From NCBI RefSeq assembly GCF_905220415.1, contig NC_059550.1, positions 5,334,501 through 5,398,500 on the forward strand: a DNA stretch of 64,000 nucleotides. Reading direction: 5' to 3'. The translations under genes were made by a program, and so were the position numbers. Below the pieces are notes generated by a model that worked only from the letters and a program-made list of their open reading frames with translations, was not told where the DNA came from and did not search any database. Shown here piece by piece: positions 11,101-20,917 of the stretch; position 1 is the stretch's first letter, and every line of letters begins with the position of its first letter. Source of the DNA: Colias croceus. Taxonomy: Eukaryota; Arthropoda; Insecta; Lepidoptera; Pieridae.

Positions 11101-13590
11101 TTGCATCTATTGCACTTTTACATAATATCTTTTAGCTCAAGGCAATATCATGGCAAGCAAAAATATCAGTTATCATCATTACATCCTTCAAAATTGTAAT
11201 TATCTGCATATCAAGCTCATGTGCATGAACTGCATTGTAAATATGCGCAAGATATTTATTGGAATTATTATGTCTCATGATTCACGAACAGTACACTCCA
11301 TTAAAATTTATTGTAATGTGTGATCGATGCCTAAGCAATATTTAAAAATCGGCAACTATTTCGATTTGAGTGGTATTGACCATGAGACTTCGATGAAGGA
11401 TCGTGGCCGTCGAGGATATCGGACGTGTTCGATAAGGACCCATTTTTCGCTGATGCGGAAAAATGGGCAGGTTTTGATCGTTCACTCCGAGGGAAGTCTC
11501 CAACACCCGTGAAGCCGAGAATTAGCCAGCCCCGCGACTGTGAGGTCGCTTTCGACTCGGACGGTAAGGGCAACAGATATCTATCCCCTGTATCTTCGTC
11601 ACTACCCTGTGATAATATTTATTTCTCTAAGAATTGGATTTAGTCTAATAAAAGTATTGTCCGTGTCCGAATAATTATGTAGTTAGACATAATTTTCTTT
11701 CTTGTATCGAATAGTGAATGAGAAATCGAGACATCTGCATTCACGTAGTTCAATCAACTTTGGGTGTACATGTTCACAATTATGTGCATGAAACATGCTT
11801 ATATCGATATTACAATGATAACTAATCACATTTTAAGGATTCCATTTACTAAAAGGATCATGAATGAGATTTGCTTTTGATTCTTTAACATTTGCTTTGT
11901 AAAATAGAAAACACATTTATAATTACAATTGGTCGTGACTGAGGCCATAATAAATTCAACTGACATAATTATTTATTAGTTAAGCGATTTTATATTAATT
12001 AAGATTAGGTACTGACTGCTTAAATTCATAAAATCCCTACAAATATATTGTGTGTAGCTATATCAGAATAACCATTTTAGTGCTTGTTGATGCTTTTAGT
12101 TTGTGTTTGAATTAAATGGGCGATGACGAAGAGCAGTATCAGTATGAGTGTCTGTTGTCCCGGTTATAATAAACATACAATGTAGGTGCGCCGTTGTACA
12201 ACGCCGGCGGACTGAGACGCAGGCCGTGGGCTGACATTTTCAACCCGAGAGCGTCTCTGCCAATTTCTGCCATCACGAGGGACCCCTTCTGGTACGATTG
12301 GCCGGAGCTGAGACCCATGGCCCGATGGGACAGGAGCCCGTCCTATATCCGCGATTCGTACCTGTCACCAGTCAAACGCACGTTCCTCTGGGACAAACAC
12401 CCTATCAGGCCCTTAGGTTAGTGCGTCGCTGTATATAATTTATGCTTTATCATGAGCTGTACTATTTGGCCTACCTTCTTATCGTCTCTGCAGCTCTGGT
12501 CTATGTCTAACATTTTATATATAATATGAAATAATAAATGTAACTCTCTGGTCACGACAGATTTAATGATGGAGGACTTATTCACAGTGGGCGATCTAAG
12601 CAAGACTTTACCCTATGTTCGTAGTCTATAAAATATGAATGTGGGGTACCTTCTTTAGGTAAACTCGATACCCAAGTAGATTAGATCGTTAATTCCGCGA
12701 TTTTTATCCTTCATGTTGTTATTCCTTTATTTCTATAATCCCATCTATATTGATTGTTTGTTTGGTATGTAGTAAGTTCGATTTCACTCTTAATGTTTTA
12801 TATTTATCAATTTTTTCATGTTGTATTTGTTTATCTATTTATTTATTTATTTATTTATTTATTAAAAAGGTTCATCAACAGTTGTTACATACGTATCTTA
12901 CGCGTTAAACATTATATCATTTATTTTAATATAACTTAAATATTGCTTCACACTATCAGTTCATGCACATGTAGATATCACAGATACATATTATAGTACC
13001 TACCTATATATTTTGTACATTAACAGCTTGTTATAAATGTGTTATAAGAGAAATAAATTTTATTGTTTGAAAATCATCTTAATTCACAATAACAATAATT
13101 TACCATGACTATTATATTAGGTATCATTTTTATATCACTACTTACCTACGCACCTAATTTGTAAAAGTAAAAATAAACAGCGTAATATTTCCAATAAAGT
13201 GTAATTTAACTTCAATTAAAAATGGATATTAACTAGGTATTTACATTATTTTAGTATTTGTGTAGTCCTAATCCTACTAAAAATTATCTATGTATCCTTA
13301 CAGACAGACAAAAAATTGTTTAATCACATATTTGGTCCAGTAACACCCCCTGCTATTTATTTTTTAAATTTTTCAATGTACAGAATTTACCCTTCTACAG
13401 ATTTATTATATGTATAGATTTAAATTTTATCTAGTAGGTATTTGATGGTAAATCTACTTATGTTTTTCTAATAAGATGTTGGATTTAATTCGTTTCCTGC
13501 CTGCATTGCTTAATATTTTGTGTCTTTGAAATCATTTATCTTTCTGTGTTATTTAACAATTGTGATTATTTTTCAGCTGCTGCTTTTTAA
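8188..13590 (+). CDS. Mf: Myofilin-like muscle thick-filament protein (6 coding exons)
   Basis: Coding exons are 8188-8278, 8365-8601, 10113-10355, 11387-11563, 12186-12416 and 13577-13590. Every junction is phase 1 and every internal exon is a multiple of three, so the longest product is 330 residues, or 271 if the 177-bp exon 4 is skipped. The start follows a 5' UTR that begins after an acceptor at 8160; the protein opens MFKSHLEMIGRN. It is rich in Tyr, Pro, Arg and Asp, with recurring segments such as GYRYLPVHRETYGYSPR and RYGLYLKDRAYPITD, and no membrane segment or signal peptide. The pattern fits insect myofilin, a small thick-filament protein with many splice forms, recognised from memory rather than by alignment. 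Exons 2 and 5 end at GTTAGT donors that give a stop at once if unspliced (110-residue form after exon 2). The acceptor of exon 4 has a poor pyrimidine tract. Confidence 0.6.
12829..12864. repeat. TTTA microsatellite
   Basis: About eight tandem TTTA units lie in the last intron of the myofilin-like gene. Confidence 0.8.
13317..13425. repeat. Dispersed repeat, partner of 61155-61270
   Basis: The segment contains TCCAGTAACACCCCCTGC, a T-rich spacer, CAATGTACAGAATT and ACCCTTCT-CAGATTTATTA. The same blocks recur in the same order and strand near 61190-61260. The partner lies directly beside a reversed Helitron-like end, so both may belong to one family. This copy is in the last intron of the myofilin-like gene. 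Confidence 0.6.
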
Positions 13591-13861
13591 GGGACGATCA
13601 ATGAAGATTCTATTCAATGTTTTGCAAGAATATTAAGAACATTTCATTTACAACTATTTTTATAAAACTGTCAACTGACTATGTTAAAATTATGTAATAT
13701 ATTATGTTTCCACAGCACTGTATATTTCACAGCTAATTTTTTCAAAGAAAAAATCAAAGACTGCTATAACATAGTCACTGCCACGGAAGTAAACTGTTAC
13801 ATTAATAATTGTTTTTATTAAATTTATTTTTATGTACTTACTCCAAAACCTTTAAAAAAAT

Positions 13862-13867
13862 AATAAA
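13862..13867 (+). terminator. Poly(A) signal of the myofilin-like gene
   Basis: AATAAA lies about 270 bp past the last stop codon and is followed by T/G-rich sequence. It is the first canonical signal downstream of the terminal exon, so the 3' UTR would end near 13890. Confidence 0.5.
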
Positions 13868-13899
13868 ACTTATAAAATTTATTGGTATTTTATTTAAGG

Positions 13900-14805
13900 C
13901 CGTGTACGCGGTCCGTGCGCTGTTTGGCTCAAATATGTGATTTTTCAAACCAGATTGTCCATCAACCACTTATCTTACAAACATACGAATTACTAATAAT
14001 TTTAGGAAATTTTATTGTCTATATAGTTAGTTAAGAGTTTTTTTCAATTAATACAGTATTTGTGAATACCATCAAGATAACTGAGCCGATGATTACTTGA
14101 TTTCGCTTTTAGTGTCAATTTCGAAGCTAAAAAATTAAAAATATCTGAAATCGCTGACAGATCTAACACACAATTTTTTTTAACTAACTGCAAAAATCCT
14201 TATTAAAATAGTTAGTTAAAAGATTTTTTTATTTTGAACTTACGAAATTAAAATCCGAACAATGTGAATTTTTTTAGAAATTATAGTCGACAAAATGATT
14301 ATTTTCACCAAGATATTTGACTTAGTTTAATATTATTTTTACATATTGCAATAAAAGAACGTCTTACTTATAAGATAAAATTTAAAAAATCAACTAAGGT
14401 ACCTCTATTATTTTTCTACAATTTTTTTTAAAGTACTATAAAACACTGCGCGCGACCCGATTAAAATCAGTCGGCAGCGAGCCTTTCCAGAGAGAGGACA
14501 TGTTGCTCGGCGCTCTCCTGTGGACTTATGCTGTTCATAGTAAAAGTATAGCGCAAGCCGCGATCTATCGTAATAGATCGCGGAGATTTTGACTTGCGTT
14601 AAATTGAATAAGCCCTCTTTTAATCTTGGCAATTTGTAATTTACTTTGTATAACATATAACAATGATATTATATAAGTAATAATATGTATCCCATTTATC
14701 GTGAACTAAAAGAATCTAACGAAAGAATAGTATAGTTGTCTTTTCGCTAGTTTACCTTGTCTTTTGGCAAGCAACTTCCACTGGATTATATCCTTCACTA
14801 TTTTA
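13900..14805. other. Non-coding stretch with GC-rich repeat remnants
   Basis: I see no gene. Two GC-richer patches, 13903-13930 (ggccgtgtacgcggtcc) and 14445-14590, interrupt AT-rich DNA and look like decayed mobile DNA. The second contains a perfect 11-bp hairpin at 14558-14583. Confidence 0.4.
14558..14583. repeat. Perfect 11-bp hairpin
   Basis: CCGCGATCTAT, loop CGTA, ATAGATCGCGG. It sits in a GC-richer patch of probable transposon origin. Confidence 0.6.
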
Positions 14806-15009
14806 TCTTTACTTAATATTTTGATATTATAAAACTGAAGAGTTTATTTGTTTGTTTGAACGCGCTAATCCCAGGAACTACTGGTCCAATTTAAAAAATT
14901 CTTACGGTGTTAGATAGCCCATTTATCGAGGAAGGCTTACATAATATATCGGCTATATAATATTTTCATGCTAAGACCCACAACAGGCGAGCCGCGGGGC
15001 GCAGCTAGT
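14806..15009 (+). mobile_element. Helitron-like non-autonomous fragment
   Basis: It begins A|TCTTTACTTAATATT, contains AATCCCAGGAACTACTGGTCC, and ends GCCGCGGGGCGCAGCTAG|T. The TC start, CTAG end and A/T flanks are Helitron features. The same family recurs at 26102, 31983 and 39549, and in reverse at 61017. It has no coding capacity. Confidence 0.6.
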
Positions 15010-15133
15010 AGATAGGTAACAAATGATAGACTGCTTAAAAGAAGAAAATATCTATACCTAGGTACCTACATTAAACGATGTTAGATTATAATGCAGTTAT
15101 ATAAATGAACTTAGGTATTCACATATACCTAAG

Positions 15134-16938
15134 GTAACGGCACCAGTGGTGGACAAGCATCCAGTAATGGACAAAATAAATATATAATTTAAATAATAAG
15201 ACCAAAATAAACGTTATATAATTTGGCAATACTTAAAATATAAGTTTGGTTCATAAACTATCAAAATACGACACTTCATCTTTTTCGGTCAAAATGTTTG
15301 AAGATGGCATAACTTTATGTTTAGTTGCTGCGACTCGTTTCTAAGAAATCCGTTTTTACTAAGGAAATCCCTAAGGAAGTGAGGACACAATTTTGTTTAT
15401 AAGAATTTTTGTATAAATCTTAGCAAAATTTTATATTACTTTTATTTATAGTAGTTAAGTGTACGAAATATTACACGATTTAGTATCATGATAGGATAAG
15501 TTGTTTAAATAAAATTCGTCAGTGTCCATAACTGGATTTAATTCTATGGATATATCCATTTGTGGACAAATGTCGAAACTAAACTTTTTTTTAAGATATT
15601 AATTACATGCGCTTTTCTATATTGTCTTTTCTTTCTGATTAATAATATACCTATCACGACTATTTCGAACACAGGGTTCCAATATTGTACAACAATTGTC
15701 CATGACTGGATTTGCTTTGGTTCCTATAATGGACATTGATATTTTTTGTTAAAATTACACTCTCCGACAAATTGGTAATGCAATCAATGCCCTTATTAAT
15801 GGGGATAAAGTAACAAAAGCCGCTGAAGGATTTGAAGTGCCAAGAATAATTTTCCACAATAAACTATCAGTTAAAAGTCCTAAGGTCTGCTCAATGGGTC
15901 CAACAACATAATATCTGAACATGAAGAATATACATATTTAAGAACAATGGGTCATTATGTGCTGTGCGACTCGTTCTTGGCTTCATTCTCTATCACTGCG
16001 TAGATAAATCGCATCCTTATGCGCATTGTAACGCATCTATCATCTCTGATGAACTGTTTGGATCGCTGTCTGCTGCTAAATTCCACCACCATACAGCACA
16101 TTAATCCGCACCATCTTGACAACAGTTTAAAAGAAGCTTTTTGCCTCGTGCTACAATTTGGAATCCATATCGATGGATCGATCAGATTAAGGCTGCTAGT
16201 GGCGGTTCACTTCACGAGTGTAGCGGAATGCTAGGAAACAGAGAGATATGGTGGAACATCGTGAAGCGGGTAACATCTACCCTTCAAATCTCATGTTGAC
16301 CACCCTTCACTCTGACTAGAGTGATACGACGAAGAAGAAGAGTTCCCAAAATGGATGGATGTGTGGCAGTACTTTTTTTAGTTATATTTTTCATCCCTGA
16401 CTTATTGAGTAATAATAGAAAACCCATATTGTTTTTTCTTAACAGACACAACTCTTATTTAACGATGCATTTGTCCAATTTTTTCCTAGAAAATGGAAAT
16501 TAAGACTGTTTAAAATATTATAAGTATGCAAAATAATTAATAAATACTATTTTTTATAAATACATCCCAGATTTATTGTATTCCAATCATCATTTGCAAC
16601 ATTTTATTGATAACTATAAGTCTTCTCCAAGTGTAAATAACTGGAGAAACAACTTTAGGTACAGTCCATAAATGGGTGTTCATAACTGGATGTTGTCCAA
16701 AACTGGGTGTCCATCATTAGATTTTAACTGTCCAACACTGGTGCAAAAAAGTGGTTTTTTAATTTATTAATAACTTCATTATTTATGCATTGTAATCTTT
16801 TTTCTAACAATGGTTATGTTAAACTAACATTGAACTAAAGGTATTCAAAAACAATATCCAATAAAGTTAAAAAACCTATGAGAAATTTACAAAAAACTTG
16901 AATTTTTTCCTTAATCTGTACAAGACTGGTGCCGTTAC
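15134..16938. mobile_element. DNA transposon remnant with reiterated GTCCATAACTGG motifs
   Basis: The ends carry a 14-bp inverted repeat, GTAACGGCACCAGT at 15134-15147 and its complement at 16925-16938. Inside, variants of GTCCATAACTGG recur. In direct orientation they are at 15524, 15698, 16679 and 16695, and again just before the right end; inverted, at the left end (TCCAGTAATGGAC). The only coding trace is a psq-type helix-turn-helix at 15753. Such domains occur in pogo/Tigger-type transposases, so a pogo-related origin is plausible. No catalytic domain can be read. Confidence 0.6.
15753..15885 (+). pseudogene. psq-type helix-turn-helix remnant of a transposase
   Basis: One frame reads NYTLRQIGNAINALINGDKV followed by TKAAEGFEVPR and FHNKLS. 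This is the usual pattern of a Pipsqueak-type helix-turn-helix (residues for the first helix, G-D-K turn, then A-A-x-x-F-x-V-P-R in the recognition helix). Just downstream, another frame shows GPTTILSEHEEYIF, resembling the linker that follows this domain in pogo-type transposases. Stops and frame changes follow, and no DDE catalytic region is present, so it is a dead fragment. The surrounding inverted-repeat element is its likely source. Confidence 0.55.
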
Positions 16939-17209
16939 GTTACTCAGTTTTGTCAAAATCTGTGTAGTATCTTATATATTAATCCATATAGTCCATTGAA
17001 TGTGTGCCTGTAGAAAAATATATTAAACGAGCTCAAGAAATCATAATTTCGGAGATAGCAGATGTTTCAAAATTGTCCATAGTTATATCACAGATTAGAG
17101 AATAGTTACGTTATATGCCGCGCAGATAGAGAATAGATCTGAAGATAGCCTCCGCTCGTACCTATGCGTTCTCGCTCGATCTCTATCGCTGTCTATACTC
17201 AAACATCTG

Positions 17210-17242
17210 CGCGCTGCAAAAACTGATCATTTTTGCAGCGCG
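17210..17242. repeat. Perfect 13-bp hairpin
   Basis: CGCGCTGCAAAAA, loop ctgatca, TTTTTGCAGCGCG. It lies in a GC-richer block (17110-17290) that is probably the end of another repeat. Confidence 0.7.
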
Positions 17243-17443
17243 TACTTCATGATCAAGGATTCGCTTTCCAAGCTAGGTACTGGACGCACTCCGAGTTGTA
17301 GTTGTTTTAATTAATATTGTTGTTTTTATTGAGTTTAATTGTTATATTGTTTGCGTTACATTTGATTGATATATAATTTTGATATTTTTTGTTACAAACT
17401 TTAAAAACAAATTTATGAACCGAAAAACGATGTTAAAGAACTT

Positions 17444-17505
17444 AACCCATTGAGCACACACAATAGATTTTCTATTGTGTCTGTGGTTCCGGGGCCTGAG
17501 TTAAT
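17444..17505. repeat. Second copy of the TTAACCCATTGA hairpin repeat
   Basis: It starts TTAACCCATTGAG, then ACACAATAGA-ttt-TCTATTGTGT (17458-17480), then CTGTGG. It matches the outer parts of the copy at 3415-3490 but lacks its GC palindrome. Confidence 0.6.
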
Positions 17506-18635
17506 TTTGCCAACCGTAACATAAGTACCCGTTGCCATCTTCAGATCTACATCTTTTCTCTATCGGCGCGGGTTATACGGTGATGTTGCTATCTGCTTCT
17601 TTCTCAAAATCGCATACCTACCGAATCCAATGGGCTAACGCTTATATTTTTCAGAGAGTCAATTATCGAGTAGTCTGTTCAAAACCAAAGTTCTTATTGA
17701 TATTCAAACATAAAATAATACTATACTAACAGTAGGTAGCAGGGATTTTATATAAATTCGATGGTGATTTTTTCTGCGGTCGGTAATTTGATTAAATAAA
17801 TCGAACGGTATTATAGTCGAGCCAATTTAATAAGCAACATTTGACGTCTATCAATTTTATCTTCGAAGAGAGGTAACCTGCTTAAAAACATCGATTAAAG
17901 TGAATTAATCGATACGGATTTTAAACATTTGTCAATCGAATTTATTAATTTATAGTCCTTTCCACCTAAGATGATTTCTGTGACACATCGATTTTTGACA
18001 CGTGTAGAGATGTCTTTATTGAAATCGAATCAATTGTTTCCGATAATCGATAATATTTTATATGGAAATGAAATCGATTTGAATAAAGTACCAAAATTAG
18101 TTTTTTCGGCATTTCGCCAACAATTAACTAAGGAAACTTAGCAAACAACAGCAAAAAAAAGTCAACAATAACAATTAGTAACAATAACAGAATACCACGT
18201 AAAATATCAATATAAAAATGCAACTTGTATACAAGGCTGACGCACTCGTACAGACGATTGACTCGATTGACAAACGATCACAAGATGGGCGCCGATTATA
18301 TGTTTTCCAACTCTATGATTTTTCAACGATCCATTTCATGTACACGAATTGCGTAGGTATTATATTTTTGTGTTATTTTATTTTATTTTTCATTATAATA
18401 AACTAAACAATACTGTTTTTGATTTATAAGCTTAAGATGTTTCATTTTTATATTTTTGGTATTAATGCCGCCATAAAATAAAAATACTATGCACTAAAAT
18501 TATTTTGGCGTTTTAAACATAAAACACGTAATTCGGAACACGACGAAGTGTCACAGGAATCATCCTACGTGAAAAGGACTATAATAATTATGATGATTTT
18601 TATATTTTTTATATTAATTATGATGAATTATGATG

Positions 18636-20237
18636 AGGCCCTACTCACGGTTCAACACAACCAACAATCTGCTGAAACAATTTGTTGCAGTCGCGATTGA
18701 GCGTTCTCTACTCACGATTCATCCAACCCTCAATCTGATGACCAGTGTTGCCAACTCAGTGGAATTTCCACTAGATCTGGGTGGTTTAGCTCCCCCATTT
18801 AGCGGACAAATATTGGTTTTAGTGGCTGGTGGATTTTCCTAGTGGTTTAGATGAGTTCAATTAGTGGTAAGGTACGACATTCAACCACTAGGAAGATTTA
18901 TTTTGTGTCATGTTGTTTCAACGAACATTCGGGAATTCTCCGTTGTTTGTCTATTTCTTGAATATTTTTGATTATAAACTTTATTACTATTGATATAAAG
19001 TATGATTTGATGATTCAAAAGGTTATATGTTTATTCTGTATTTGTGTACAAAAACAATAATTGTCAGTACCTACGTATTGGCAACGCTTTACGCTGCGGC
19101 CGCGGCGGGTAGCTTCTAGCTTGACGTATTTTAATTAATTTTGTGAAGTAATATGGTTTTACATTAAATATGCCCAAACCACAATACACACCAAAATTTC
19201 TATCACAGAAATTTATTCTTCACATAGGTACTGAAACTCTAGAAGAAGCAGATTTTTCTAGATGATCTTTAAATGTAACAAAAATAAAAATAATTGGTTG
19301 CCTGTAAAGTCGGTATACGGGCGAAAGTTTTACGTGACAACGACTTTTTATGTCTGTCTCTCTCGCTCTTAGGCGGGCTAACCATGCCCGCGTGCCTCTT
19401 TCGGTGACTCATCGTAACGTTACCGAGCGTTACACTTTTTCATAAGTGACTCCCAGCCGCAACGCGGCTGCGCGATTGAGCCGAGATTGCACGGTTCCCA
19501 ACTTAGGGGTTTTCCCCCCAGATTTAGGGGGTAAATAAGTGAGATAGGAATTTTTTAGGGGTCTGAAATTTTTAGGGGTATTTTTAGGGATTTTTTTTTG
19601 ACTGTTTAATATTTTTAAATTGATAATTACATAACTAGTTTTAATATTTATTTCTTGACCTAGCGACTCATAGCGACATCCAGTACGTAAGTAAATAAAA
19701 TTTTGCAAAGCATCATGATGGTCCGATTTACATTAAATCGAAATGGTGGATCTTGTACAACATATTTTAATCCATCCAATAAAATGTTAAATTTATTCAA
19801 CATGTATGATTTCAAAAACGCTGAATCTTCAGATGAAGACGAAATATTTTATGTATTAAATAACTTGTAATAAAAAGACTTTTGAAACATATTACAGCAT
19901 ATTATTTCTAAATCATCATGAATTTATATTTGTATGTTTTTTTAGGGGGACAACTGAATAATTTAGGCGTTTTTAGGAGTTTTTGACACAAACTTTAGGG
20001 ATAAATATTTTTGAGAGTTGGTAACACTGCGAGATTGGAGCAATCACAATACTCACGTTCCAACACGCACACAATCTGCTGAGACAATTTGTCGGGTTGC
20101 TTCCGCGCCGATCCAATACACAACATGTTGGGTTACGCCCCCAACGTGCCCTCAACTATACTATTCACGACACAATCTGTCAGCTCACTGCAGATTGTGT
20201 CAGCAGATTGTTACTGAAATTGAATCGTGAGTAGGCT
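18636..20237. mobile_element. Nested repeats with CTACTCACG ends inside the larger element
   Basis: The left border reads CCTACTCACGGTTCAAC with AACAATCTGCTGAAACAATT. The right border, on the other strand, reads CCTACTCACGATTCAA with AACAATCTGCTGACACAAT. Further copies of ACTCACG-TTCA and CAATCTG blocks lie at 18709-18740 and 20050-20085. The short 505-bp relative lacks this whole block, which supports insertion. More than one nested element is probably present. Confidence 0.55.
19493..20029. mobile_element. Element with reiterated TTTTTAGGGG motifs
   Basis: It begins GTTCCCAACTTAGGGG and ends GTTGGTAACACTG, loosely inverse ends. TTTTTAGGGG-type motifs recur many times on one strand at both ends. 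A diverged relative with AGTGG in place of AGGGG starts at 18751 (AGTGTTGCCAACTCAGTGG). It looks like a non-autonomous DNA element nested in other repeats; the family is not identified. Confidence 0.45.
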
Positions 20238-20637
20238 ACTTTATTCACAAGTAATAATGAATGCATTCGATTCTAGATGTCAGATTTCGATTTTTAGAGT
20301 ACCTAACGTCTCTGGTATTTAAAAAGAAAAAAGGTTTATTGACACAAAATTGTAGCGACGTCAGTTCTTCAATTCAGAAATTGTTTATTATGTTTAGTAT
20401 GGTTTATCAGTAAAATGAAATCTTAAAATTACTTGTATCGGTCATTATTATTATAAAATATGTAATCATAATTGAAAAAAGTTAAGCAAATGTGCAGTTC
20501 TAACAAAACGAAATATCATGTTATTCTATGTCGTCGTTACTAGGTTACGTTGTTGAATTTTGTTAAACTGTCAAATGTTGCCTATTAAAATGGCTCTACT
20601 ATAATAATAATAATAATTAATCCCAATGAAAAATACC

Positions 20638-20680
20638 ATCACAGAACAGTAAAAAAAGTTTGTTTTTACTGTTCTGTGAT
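20638..20680. repeat. Perfect 18-bp inverted repeat (hairpin)
   Basis: ATCACAGAACAGTAAAAA (20638-20655), a 7-nt loop, then the exact reverse complement (20663-20680). It lies just outside the right end of the transposon and 240 bp before the start codon of the next gene. It could be a tiny fold-back element, a recent template-switch product or a small hairpin RNA. Confidence 0.8.
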
Positions 20681-20917
20681 TACTATAAATCATAATCTAC
20701 ACTATATAGTCTGTGCGTTGTTGACAGTCACAACATGACGTATGACATATGTCAGCTTACAGCTTTATGCTTTATGACCAATTTTATGACGCCTAAATAT
20801 TTAAAACAAAATATCGTTATATTTATTGTGTTCATATTACTCAAGTTATTACAGTTATTCTAAAATATTAAATGATTATATAGAACAGGAACTTGTTTAA
20901 TTTACTAATTTCATACA

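Larger units (their letters stand above)
17812..20603. mobile_element. Long copy of a TATAGTCGAG inverted-repeat transposon, with nested insertions
   Basis: The left end TATAGTCGAGCCAATTTAAT and the right end, a close inverse of it (ATTAAAATGGCTCTACTATA), form inverted repeats of about 34 bp. About 145 bp at the left and 370 bp at the right match the 505-bp copy at 32744-33248. The middle differs: 17960-18590 is additional sequence, and 18636-20237 looks like separate nested elements. An open frame at 18218-18403 (starting MQLVYKADALVQT) has no recognisable domain, so no transposase can be claimed. Confidence 0.75.

Noticed and set aside
16019..16503. Two open frames inside the psq element
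   Set aside because: Neither continues the helix-turn-helix frame nor shows a catalytic motif; both look like chance frames in decayed DNA.
18218..18406. A coding exon or transposase start (MQLVYKADALVQT)
   Set aside because: It is short, has no recognisable domain and no partner exon. It is mentioned only as part of the transposon.
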